A DNA stretch of 7,359 bases from positions 1 to 7,359 of the forward strand of contig JASIBJ010000666.1 in assembly GCA_030045215.1 (NCBI GenBank), in the 5' to 3' direction. A model generated the notes under the pieces. The model was not told where the DNA came from and did not search any database. It saw nothing but the letters and a program-made list of their open reading frames with translations. The translations under genes and the position numbers were made by a program. This DNA comes from Streptosporangiaceae bacterium (GTDB lineage Bacteria; Actinomycetota; Actinomycetes; Streptosporangiales; Streptosporangiaceae). Of this stretch, positions 1 to 5,914 are shown in pieces; within the stretch, counting starts at the first letter, position 1, and each line of letters opens with the position of its first letter.

Positions 1-75
1 CGAGGGCTCCCCGCCCTCGAGGACAGCGACGACCGAGTTGGTCGTCCCTAGGTCGATGCCTACCGCACGTGCCAT
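1..75 (-). CDS. dnaK: Chaperone DnaK (Hsp70), N-terminal 25 codons only
   Basis: The minus strand from 75 reads ATG followed by [18 protein letters not shown] and then LEGGEP, and runs off the left edge. IDLGTTNS is the phosphate-1 loop of the Hsp70 ATPase domain, and the [14 protein letters not shown] form is the usual opening of actinobacterial DnaK. The protein is the ATP-dependent cytosolic Hsp70 chaperone that works with DnaJ and GrpE. The start is supported by AAGGA at 84-88 (minus), eight bases before the ATG. The two HspR-type inverted repeats upstream fit the usual heat-shock control of dnaK in actinomycetes, where HspR is often encoded at the end of the same operon. Only about 4% of the gene is visible, so nothing can be said about its integrity. 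Confidence 0.95.
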   Translation of the reverse strand, partial: MARAVGIDLGTTNSVVAVLEGGEPS

Positions 76-83
76 GTGTCCAG

Positions 84-88
84 TCCTT
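84..88 (-). promoter_or_regulatory. Ribosome binding site of dnaK
   Basis: AAGGA on the minus strand, eight bases upstream of the dnaK ATG. It confirms the start codon. Confidence 0.7.
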
Positions 89-109
89 GGGTTGATCGTA
101 GTGCCGAAT

Positions 110-130
110 GTTGAGCCTTGACGGCTCGAG
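110..130. promoter_or_regulatory. Imperfect HAIR-type inverted repeat (HspR operator), dnaK-proximal
   Basis: GTTGAGC, then seven bases, then GCTCGAG. The known HAIR consensus bound by the repressor HspR is CTTGAGT-N7-ACTCAAG. Each half here matches it at 5 of 7 positions, and the N7 spacing is exact. It sits 35 bp upstream of the dnaK start codon, where a bound repressor could block transcription. Function is inferred from position and consensus. Confidence 0.6.
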
Positions 131-161
131 TCTGCCATGCCCCAGTTGGGCTGGCAAATGA

Positions 162-182
162 GTTGAGCGTACCCGGCTCAAC
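162..182. promoter_or_regulatory. Perfect HAIR-type inverted repeat (HspR operator), dnaK-distal
   Basis: GTTGAGC, then seven bases, then GCTCAAC: a perfect inverted repeat with the exact seven-base spacer of HAIR elements. It shares the TTGAG/CTCAA core of the consensus CTTGAGT-N7-ACTCAAG and differs only at the outer C/G and inner T/A pairs. The minus-strand TTGAGC at 181-176 could also serve as a -35 element for dnaK, which would make the operator overlap the promoter, but no convincing -10 lies 16-18 bases downstream. Confidence 0.75.
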
Positions 183-214
183 TTTTATTCCCAGCTCATG
201 AGATATGCTCTGAC

Positions 215-228
215 CTGCGTAAACGCAG
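215..228. promoter_or_regulatory. 14-bp palindrome, possible operator
   Basis: CTGCGT-AA-ACGCAG is a perfect inverted repeat with a two-base centre, 33 bp beyond the distal HAIR element. It is unlike the HAIR core, so it would be read by another regulator, of dnaK or of whatever is transcribed rightward. The arms are too short and the flanks lack a T-run for an intrinsic terminator. I do not recognise the binding protein. Confidence 0.35.
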
Positions 229-536
229 TCCCAGGCATCCGCCGGGGGCCAGTGGCGCGCAAGAACGTCTCGCGTATTTCGGTATAAAAAGGTCAGGTCG
301 TGCGGCGTGCCGACGTGGTGAGGAGCATCACGTCCCTGCCCCCCGCCGTACGCACAACTCCGCCCGGCAGCCGGTCATTCCGGCGCGGGCGCTCAGGGCT
401 AACCGCAGGGTTAAAGATCGGTTACGCGGGCTCGACGCAGGTCGGCGGCGGGTTACCGTTGCGCTATACAGGGGGGTGGCGGCGCGGCCTCAGACGCATC
501 GACGGCGACCTTCGCACAGAGGGCCTGGCTGCCAGT
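229..536. other. Intergenic stretch without a supported gene
   Basis: About 300 bp between the dnaK control region and the mannosyltransferase ribosome site. A plus-strand open frame starts at GTG 300, but it is arginine-rich, contains TTA codons, resembles no family I know, and runs out of frame into the mannosyltransferase gene. GGTTA occurs at 409-413, 420-424 and 451-455, the first as the right arm of a 5-bp hairpin with TAACC (400-404). TATACA at 465-470 could be a -10 for the gene at 550, but I find no matching -35. No RNA gene is evident. Confidence 0.5.
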
Positions 537-542
537 AGGAGG
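537..542 (+). promoter_or_regulatory. Strong ribosome binding site deciding the GTG start at 550
   Basis: AGGAGG, a perfect Shine-Dalgarno core, seven bases before GTG 550. It is the main reason to accept the long N-terminal extension of the downstream protein rather than a start nearer the first membrane helix. Confidence 0.75.
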
Positions 543-549
543 ATCTGCG

Positions 550-1986
550 GTGCCGCTGGATGGATCACCGGTGGACAGACCCGCCCGGCTTGCCAGCCAG
601 GGTGGCACCGAGCCGCAGGCAGATTCCGGCGACCTCACCGGGCAGCCGGCCGCGCTGACCGGCCCGGTACGGGCCAGGTCGGCTAGGCCCCGCCATCAGG
701 CGGCCGTGCGGCTTGGGTCAGTGCGCCGGGGGACGGTGCGACACGACGGGCGCAGGACCTGGCCGGCCGAGCCCTCCGGCGAGGCGGCTGACCGATCCGG
801 CACGCGCCCAACCCACCAGGGAGAACCCGAAGGCCGGGAGCCAGCGGGAGAGCTCGGGGAGCGGCCGCGAGGGTTCCTTGGGCTGGACGCTGACGATCGC
901 GCCGCCCTTGGCCTGTGGGCCGCCGCCCATGTCGCGCTTCTGGTTCTTGCCTGGGCGGCTGCGTGGGCTTTCCGCACGTCGCTGGCCCACGCCCCGCTGA
1001 CCGGGGGGTTTGAGCACTGGGACGCGATTCTTTTGCGGAACGTGGCGCAGTATGGCTACTTCGGCCGGCACTCGACCGCCAATAACATCGCCTTCTTCCC
1101 CGGCTACCCGCTGACGCTGGCGGCGGCTCACCTGATCTTGCGTAACTGGGTCTTGTCGGAGCTAGTCGTCTCGGGCGTGGCCGGTTGTTTCGCCGTGGTG
1201 TCACTCGCGCGGCTCGCGGGCGGCCGCCGTGCAGTCCTCTTCCTGCTGACGACGCCCGCGGCGATCTTCTTGATGGTCGGCTACTCAGAGGCACTATTCC
1301 TGGCGCTGGCGATCCCGGCCTGGCGGGCGGCGACGAAGGGCCGGTGGTGGCGTGCGGCGCTACTGGCTGGGCTGTCCGGCCTGGTCCGCCCGGATGCGCT
1401 CTTCCTCATCCCGGCGCTGGTGGTACTGGCGCTCGTCCACCCGGCCGGATCCACCACCAGCCAGGAGCCCACGCGCGCTGCCTCGAGGCTGGCTTGCGCC
1501 GGGGCCATGTGCTGCGCATTCGCAGGCCCGGCGGCGTATGAGATCTACCTGAAGGTCAGCACCGGCAGCTGGCTGGCGTGGTCGAGGGCAATGCAGAAAG
1601 GATGGGACCTGCACCTGACTGATCCGGTGCAGACGCTGAAGACGACCTGGTGGGCGGCCTTCAAGCATGCCTTCGGGGCCGGGACCGCGTTTGAGTTCCA
1701 GCTTGAGCTCGGCGCGATGGCCGTCATTGTCCTGGCGGCCGTCGCCTTTGCCTGGAGCCAGCGCTGGCCAGAGGCGGTCTACTGCGGCCTCGCGGCGGTT
1801 GCGCTCGGCACGTCGACCTGGTACCAGGGGTGCCCGCGCACGCTGCTTGTGCTCTTCCCGATATTCATCGCGCTGGCCAGACTTGGCTCCCGCCGACCCT
1901 GGGTCACCTATGCCTACCTCGCCATCAGCGCGCCGCTGGCGGTGGTGCTGGGAATGATGTTCCTGTCTGGTCAGTGGGCTGGCTGA
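550..1986 (+). CDS. PIG-V-like integral membrane mannosyltransferase (GT-C fold)
   Basis: 478 residues from a GTG start. Residues 1 to about 115 are soluble, rich in Arg, Pro, Gly and Glu, and probably disordered. The polytopic part begins near residue 118 (first helix about 119-141). Family marks of the PIG-V/GPI-mannosyltransferase-2 group (Mannosyl_trans2) are visible: HWDA at 156-159 in the first outside loop, where GT-C enzymes keep the catalytic acid (D158 is the candidate), FFPGYPL at 182-188, SEALF at 246-250, RPDAL at 280-284, and CPRTLLVLFP at 428-437 near the C-terminus. In bacteria such enzymes are taken to use polyprenyl-phosphate sugar donors, probably polyprenyl-phosphomannose, on the outer face of the membrane. 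Acceptor and sugar are not readable from sequence. Its 3' end overlaps the convergent glycosyltransferase gene by 16 bp. Family assignment is firm, substrate is not. Confidence 0.85.
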   Translation: MPLDGSPVDRPARLASQGGTEPQADSGDLTGQPAALTGPVRARSARPRHQAAVRLGSVRRGTVRHDGRRTWPAEPSGEAADRSGTRPTHQGEPEGREPAGELGERPRGFLGLDADDRAALGLWAAAHVALLVLAWAAAWAFRTSLAHAPLTGGFEHWDAILLRNVAQYGYFGRHSTANNIAFFPGYPLTLAAAHLILRNWVLSELVVSGVAGCFAVVSLARLAGGRRAVLFLLTTPAAIFLMVGYSEALFLALAIPAWRAATKGRWWRAALLAGLSGLVRPDALFLIPALVVLALVHPAGSTTSQEPTRAASRLACAGAMCCAFAGPAAYEIYLKVSTGSWLAWSRAMQKGWDLHLTDPVQTLKTTWWAAFKHAFGAGTAFEFQLELGAMAVIVLAAVAFAWSQRWPEAVYCGLAAVALGTSTWYQGCPRTLLVLFPIFIALARLGSRRPWVTYAYLAISAPLAVVLGMMFLSGQWAG

Positions 1987-3308
1987 ACCGGCGAGATCAC
2001 CGGGCTGAGCGACCTGCGGAGCACTCGCCGGTCTGGCGCCTCGTCGAGCACGCCGCCCATGGGATCGTCGGCATCGCCGCGGCGCACGACATCGCGCTCG
2101 GAGCGTACGCATTCCCAGGCGACCAGGCCGCACAGCAGCAGGACGGTACCGAACCTGGCCAGCACGGCGGTGAAGTACAGCGCAGGGGCGATGGCCCCGT
2201 TCATCCTGATGCCGTCGATTACGAAGATCAGGTACGCCCAGATCGCATAGAAGTACCCGACCTCGGCGATCTGCCAGATCGCGTAGCCAACCCAGCGGGG
2301 CCGGGCCAGGACTACCAGCGGCACCAGCCAGACCACGTACTGCGGCGACCAGACCTTGTTGCTGATCAGGAATGCCGCCGTGGTCAGGAAGATCAGCTGG
2401 GCGAGCCGCGGGCGGCGCGGGGCCGCGAGCGCCAGCAAGCCGATCGCCACGCAGCAAACCCCGAAGAAAAGGGCCGACAGCGCATTGAGCGTTCCGACCG
2501 AGTAAGTGCCAACCACGGGCCACCGCAGGTACTCGAAGAAGTACCAGATTCCGCCCCAGTCGGCCCCGCGACTGCTGTTAAACGTGTAGAACGTCGCCCA
2601 GCCTGACGGTGCCGCGATTGCCACGGGCAGGTTGACCACCAGCCACGTCCCCGCTGCGGTGGCCGTTGTCGTCCAGAAGGCTCGCAGCCGGCCGGCCCGC
2701 AGGCAGAGCAGGAACAACGGCCAGAGCACCACGAGCGGATAGAACTTGGTGGCCACGGCGAGCCCGAGCAGGATTCCGGCCAGCACCGTGCGGCGGCTAG
2801 CCCAGGCCGCCAGCGACATCATCATCAGGCCCATGGCGACAAGGTCCCAGTTGATGAAGGCCGACAAGATCAGGGCCGGCGAGAACGCGACCAGCAGGGC
2901 GGTCCAGCGCCGGGACGGCCCGGCGCAGTACGCGGTCGCAAGCACCCCGGCGACCAGAAACACGGCCAGCAGCCCGACCGTGACGTAGAAGTAATGCAGG
3001 CCGCGCGTGTAAGGATTCGGAACCGACCTGACGACCCAGGCCGCGGCTTCCATGATCGCGCCGATGACGACCGGGTACTCGACGTGATGGTCCAGGTAGG
3101 GAACCTGTCCGGCGGACAGGCCCTCGGTGTAGTACAGGGGGTAAATGTCGCTATAGCAGTGCGCCTGGTATTGCTCGACGCCCACGTTCCAGGCGCCGCC
3201 GGCCCAGCAGGCAGACTTGGCGGTGAAGCCAAGCCCGGCTGAGACGAGGCCCGCAGCGGTCAGGACGCCGGCCGAGCCCGCGCGCGCCAGCCAGAGTCCG
3301 CGATCCAC
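1971..3308 (-). CDS. GT87 (DUF2029) family integral membrane glycosyltransferase
   Basis: 445 residues from GTG 3308. Only a weak ribosome site is visible (ATAGG about 11 bases upstream), but this start places the first helix at about residues 8-28 as expected. About ten or more hydrophobic segments fill the protein up to residue 400, followed by a charged cytoplasmic tail. Signature motifs of the family are present: CYSDI at 51-55 with the candidate catalytic D54, PYLDHHVEYP at 70-79, NWDLVAM at 153-159, TKFYPL at 187-192, and SPQYVVWLVPL at 321-331. Characterised relatives are polyprenyl-phosphomannose-dependent alpha-mannosyltransferases that extend lipomannan or arabinomannan-type glycans outside the membrane in mycobacteria and corynebacteria. 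The exact product here is unknown. It is divergent from the EtfD-like gene and convergent with the PIG-V-like gene; having two GT-C enzymes side by side suggests a shared envelope-glycan role, which is inference. Confidence 0.85.
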   Translation of the reverse strand: MDRGLWLARAGSAGVLTAAGLVSAGLGFTAKSACWAGGAWNVGVEQYQAHCYSDIYPLYYTEGLSAGQVPYLDHHVEYPVVIGAIMEAAAWVVRSVPNPYTRGLHYFYVTVGLLAVFLVAGVLATAYCAGPSRRWTALLVAFSPALILSAFINWDLVAMGLMMMSLAAWASRRTVLAGILLGLAVATKFYPLVVLWPLFLLCLRAGRLRAFWTTTATAAGTWLVVNLPVAIAAPSGWATFYTFNSSRGADWGGIWYFFEYLRWPVVGTYSVGTLNALSALFFGVCCVAIGLLALAAPRRPRLAQLIFLTTAAFLISNKVWSPQYVVWLVPLVVLARPRWVGYAIWQIAEVGYFYAIWAYLIFVIDGIRMNGAIAPALYFTAVLARFGTVLLLCGLVAWECVRSERDVVRRGDADDPMGGVLDEAPDRRVLRRSLSPVISPVQPAH

Positions 3309-3407
3309 GTTAGCGCCTATCCCGCCTGCTGCGACGGCTGGCGGGCCGGCGGCGGAAGCGGATGCTGGCTGAGCATCGTGCGTACCTCGCCGTCCTCTCC
3401 ACGTTCA

Positions 3408-3422
3408 CCGGACCAGGTCCGG
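3408..3422. promoter_or_regulatory. Perfect 15-bp palindrome, candidate operator
   Basis: CCGGACC-A-GGTCCGG, seven-base arms around one central base. The left arm plus centre recurs as CCGGACCAG at 3486-3494, 78 bp to the right. The position is 100 bp upstream of the GT87 start and about 180 bp upstream of the predicted -35 of the EtfD-like operon. Operator function is inferred from symmetry and location only. A hairpin in the GT87 mRNA leader is an alternative. Confidence 0.4.
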
Positions 3423-3587
3423 CGACAGCCAGGCGCTCGCAGGCGCCGGGGAAACAAGGCTAAGGCTAGGCGATTGCCATCCGGGCCGGACCAGATGGCC
3501 GCAAGCCAGCCGCATGCGGGCCGTGCTTTGTCCGGCGGGACGACCCCGAATCCCCCCGCGCTTCGCATTGTGCCCTGTATGTCGGCG

Positions 3588-3615
3588 TTGACCGCCCGGC
3601 CAGCCACGGCATACT
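3588..3615 (+). promoter_or_regulatory. Sigma70-type promoter of the EtfD-TMEM175 operon
   Basis: TTGACC (3588-3593) matches the -35 consensus at 5 of 6 positions. CATACT (3610-3615) is an acceptable -10 with a 16-base spacer. Transcription would begin near 3621-3623, leaving a leader of about 50 bases before the TTG start at 3671. It is the best match in this intergenic region, seen by eye only. Confidence 0.45.
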
Positions 3616-3660
3616 CGGTACCTGACGTCGGCGTACGCTGTCACCCGAAACGCCGTAACT

Positions 3661-3665
3661 GGAGG
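3661..3665 (+). promoter_or_regulatory. Ribosome binding site supporting the TTG start at 3671
   Basis: GGAGG ends five bases before TTG 3671. The TTG start is preferred because this site fits it and because it keeps the first membrane helix complete (residues 2-20). Confidence 0.7.
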
Positions 3666-3670
3666 TCTCC

Positions 3671-5914
3671 TTGGCGCTGCGGATCATCATCGGCCTGGTC
3701 CTGACGGTGATCGCGTTCGCGATCGCCGGGCACCGCCTCTGGTGGCTCTACCGTCTTGGCCGCACCGGCCAGCCCGCGCCCGAGCGCATCGAGGCCCTGC
3801 GCGAGCACCCGGCTGAGGGTGCGGAAACCCAGGTCACGCAGGTGATCGGGCAGCGCAAGTTGCTGCAGTGGTCGGTGCCGGGACTGGCGCACGCGCTCAC
3901 GTTCTGGGGCTTCATCGTGCTGATCCTGACGATCATCGAGGCCTACGGCGACCTGTTCAGCAGGCATTTCTCGATCCCGCTGATCGGCACCTGGGCGTGG
4001 GTCGGTTTCCTGGAGGACCTGTTCGCGGTGGCGGTCCTGGCGGGCATCACCACCTTCGCGATCATTCGGCTGCGGTCCGACCCCAAGCGCGAGGGCCGCA
4101 AGTCGAGGTTCGCCGGCTCGCACACCGGCGCGGCCTGGCTGGTGTTGCTTGGCATTTTCCTGGTGATCGCGACGCTGCTCATTTACCGCGGCGCGCAGAT
4201 CAACACCGGCGACTTCCCCTACCCGAAGGGAGCGTTCGCGTCCGAGATCGTCGGGCACTGGCTGCACCCGCTGGGCGCGGCCAATCACGGCATCGAGACG
4301 ACGTTCATCCTGCTCCAGCTGGTGGTCATCCTCGGCTTCCTGATCTTCGTCACCTACTCCAAGCATCTGCACATTGCGATCGCGCCGATCAACGTGCTGT
4401 TCGGACGCCGGCCCAACGGCCTCGGTCCGCTGCAGCCGATGCGCTCGAACGGCAAGGTCCTCGACTTCGAGGAGGCCGACCCGGACGAGGACGTTTTCGG
4501 AATCGGCAAGATCGAGGACCTCAGCTGGAAAGGCATGCTCGACCTGGCGACGTGCACCGAATGCGGGCGGTGCCAGTCGCAGTGCCCGGCTTACTTCACG
4601 GACAAGCCGCTGTCGCCCAAGATGATCATCCTGGAGCTGCGCGACCACGCGTTCGCCAAGGCGCCGTACCTGCTGGCCGGCTCCGACGAGGCCAAGGCCG
4701 CGCTCCCCGATGCCGTCAAGGCCGAGGCCGAGCGCCCGATCGTCGGTGATGCGGACGCGCACGGCGTCATCCACCCGGACGAACTGTGGTCGTGCACGAA
4801 CTGCGGCGCCTGCGTGGAGGAGTGCCCGGTCGACATCGAGCACATCGATCACATCACCGGCATGCGCCGCTACCAAGTGCTGGTGGAGTCTTCGTTCCCC
4901 ACCGAAGCAGCCACCATGCTCAAGAACCTAGAGAACAAGGGCGATCCCTGGGGCATGGGCGAGAGCAAGCGCGCCGAGTGGATCACCGAACTCGACTTCG
5001 AGGTCCCGGTCGTCGACGGCGCGATCGGCCCCGAGGTCGAGTACCTGTTCTGGGTGGGCTGTGCCGGGGCCCTGGAGGACCGGGCGAAGAAGACCACCAA
5101 GGCGATCGCCCAGCTGTTGCGCAGCGCCGGAGTCAACTTCGCGGTGCTTGGCCCGGCCGAAGCCTGCACGGGAGACCCGGCCAGGCGCATGGGCAACGAG
5201 TTTGTCTACAGCATGCTGGCCCAGCAGAACATCGAGACGCTGAACGAGGCGGGCGCGCGGAAGATCGTGGCCAGCTGCCCGCATTGCTTCAACACGATCT
5301 CCCGCGAGTATCCGCAGCTCGGTGGCAACTATGAGGTGATCCATCACACGCAGCTCCTGGCCCAGCTGATCGCGGACGGCAGGATCACGCCGGTCAGCCC
5401 GATCAACGAGAAGATCACCTACCACGACCCGTGCTTCCTCGGCCGCCATAACCGCGTCTTCACCGCACCGCGCGAGATCATGGAGCAGGTTCCTGGCGTG
5501 CAGGCACAGGAGATGCACCGGTGCAAGGAGCGCGGATTCTGTTGCGGCGCGGGCGGCGCGCGCATGTGGATGGAGGAGCGGATCGGGAAGCGGATCAACA
5601 CCGAGCGGATCGAGGAGGCGCTCGGCACCAACCCGGACACCATCTCCACCGGCTGCCCCTACTGCCTGGTGATGCTTGGCGATGCGGTTGCCGCCAAGAA
5701 GAGCTCGGGCGAGGCCAAGGAAACCCTGGAGGTCGTGGACGTCGCGCAGTTGCTCGCCCGCTCGGTTGCGGTCCCGGCGGCCGCCGTGGCAGATAGCTCC
5801 GGGTCGTCCCCGCCGGCCAGCACCGCGGGGGGTCGCGGGGGGTCGTCCCCCCCGGCCAGCACCGACGGTTCGGCTGCTGACGGCTCAGGGTCCGGCGGTT
5901 CCGGGGCCGCCTAG
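3671..5914 (+). CDS. etfD: EtfD/Rv0338c-type membrane Fe-S oxidoreductase (ETF:menaquinone oxidoreductase)
   Basis: 747 residues from a TTG start. The N-terminal NarI-like membrane domain has about five helices (near 2-20, 72-90, 113-133, 154-172, 208-228) with candidate haem-ligand histidines such as H74, H200 and H206. Two [4Fe-4S] ferredoxin motifs follow: C295, C298, C301, C305 and C375, C378, C381, C385. Two CCG domains follow: C464, C499 (in ACTGD), C536, C539; and C588, C618, C624-C625 (the CCG itself), C662, C665. This architecture is that of mycobacterial Rv0338c/EtfD, shown to be needed for re-oxidising electron-transfer flavoprotein during fatty-acid beta-oxidation, and of related HdrD-like membrane reductases. 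Electrons are expected to move from reduced ETF through the clusters to menaquinone. All cluster cysteines are present, so it should be functional. The tail from about residue 700 is Ala/Ser/Gly/Pro-rich with an internal repeat. The family is secure; ETF as partner is by homology, since etfBA is not in the window. Confidence 0.85.
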   Translation: MALRIIIGLVLTVIAFAIAGHRLWWLYRLGRTGQPAPERIEALREHPAEGAETQVTQVIGQRKLLQWSVPGLAHALTFWGFIVLILTIIEAYGDLFSRHFSIPLIGTWAWVGFLEDLFAVAVLAGITTFAIIRLRSDPKREGRKSRFAGSHTGAAWLVLLGIFLVIATLLIYRGAQINTGDFPYPKGAFASEIVGHWLHPLGAANHGIETTFILLQLVVILGFLIFVTYSKHLHIAIAPINVLFGRRPNGLGPLQPMRSNGKVLDFEEADPDEDVFGIGKIEDLSWKGMLDLATCTECGRCQSQCPAYFTDKPLSPKMIILELRDHAFAKAPYLLAGSDEAKAALPDAVKAEAERPIVGDADAHGVIHPDELWSCTNCGACVEECPVDIEHIDHITGMRRYQVLVESSFPTEAATMLKNLENKGDPWGMGESKRAEWITELDFEVPVVDGAIGPEVEYLFWVGCAGALEDRAKKTTKAIAQLLRSAGVNFAVLGPAEACTGDPARRMGNEFVYSMLAQQNIETLNEAGARKIVASCPHCFNTISREYPQLGGNYEVIHHTQLLAQLIADGRITPVSPINEKITYHDPCFLGRHNRVFTAPREIMEQVPGVQAQEMHRCKERGFCCGAGGARMWMEERIGKRINTERIEEALGTNPDTISTGCPYCLVMLGDAVAAKKSSGEAKETLEVVDVAQLLARSVAVPAAAVADSSGSSPPASTAGGRGGSSPPASTDGSAADGSGSGGSGAA
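5801..5864 (+). repeat. Imperfect direct repeat with G/C-tract hairpin in the etfD 3' end
   Basis: A 25-base unit at 5801-5825 recurs at 5840-5864 with a single mismatch, offset by 39 bases, so the frame is kept. It encodes GSSPPAST twice (residues 711-718 and 724-731). Between the copies lie two 10-base units, GGGGGGTCGC (5827-5836) and GGGGGGTCGT (5837-5846). The second G6 run can pair with C7 at 5847-5853 around a TCGT loop. This looks like local duplication and slippage in a low-complexity linker. Confidence 0.7.

Larger units (their letters stand above)
3309..3660. other. Divergent intergenic region with palindromes
   Basis: About 350 bp separating the GT87 gene (minus) from the EtfD-like gene (plus). 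Besides the promoter and the 15-bp palindrome listed separately, it holds small hairpins: GATGCT/AGCATC at 3361-3377 with a 5-base loop, and GGCGC/GCGCC at 3432-3447. A tandem AAGGCT AAGGCT lies at 3456-3467. A minus-strand frame at 3317-3607 (GTG start) is open but has weaker third-position G/C than its neighbours, including CTA and TTA codons, and resembles nothing I know, so it is not called. No promoter for the GT87 gene could be picked out. Confidence 0.5.

Noticed and set aside
95..100. TACGAT on the minus strand as a -10 for dnaK
   Set aside because: Transcription would start at about 88, inside the ribosome site at 84-88, and no -35 lies at the right distance.
300..686. Plus-strand open frame from GTG 300 (128 codons) with an AAGG seven bases upstream
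   Set aside because: The product is Arg-rich with no recognisable family, has TTA codons unlike the neighbours, and its last 137 bases overlap out of frame the better-supported gene starting at 550.
1360..2523. 387-codon minus-strand frame spanning both glycosyltransferase genes
   Set aside because: It is antisense to one and out of frame with the other, both of which have family motifs. The product looks like shadow translation.
1830..2606. 258-codon plus-strand frame crossing the convergent overlap
   Set aside because: It lies out of frame in the mannosyltransferase and antisense to GT87; charged low-complexity product with no family features.
3361..3377. GATGCT/AGCATC hairpin as a terminator or riboswitch element
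   Set aside because: The stem is six base pairs without a T-run and no aptamer core is recognisable around it; such small repeats are expected by chance at this base composition.
3317..3607. Minus-strand frame (96 codons) ending eight bases before the GT87 start, as if in an operon with it
   Set aside because: Third-position G/C is clearly lower than in the real genes, with CTA and TTA codons present, no good ribosome site, no recognisable domain, and it covers palindromes and a promoter on the other strand.
3641..4876. 411-codon minus-strand open frame antisense to etfD
   Set aside because: It is a shadow frame of a high-G/C gene: the composition (Arg, Asp, Gln, His rich, no membrane or domain pattern) is typical of antisense frames, while the plus strand encodes clear Fe-S motifs.
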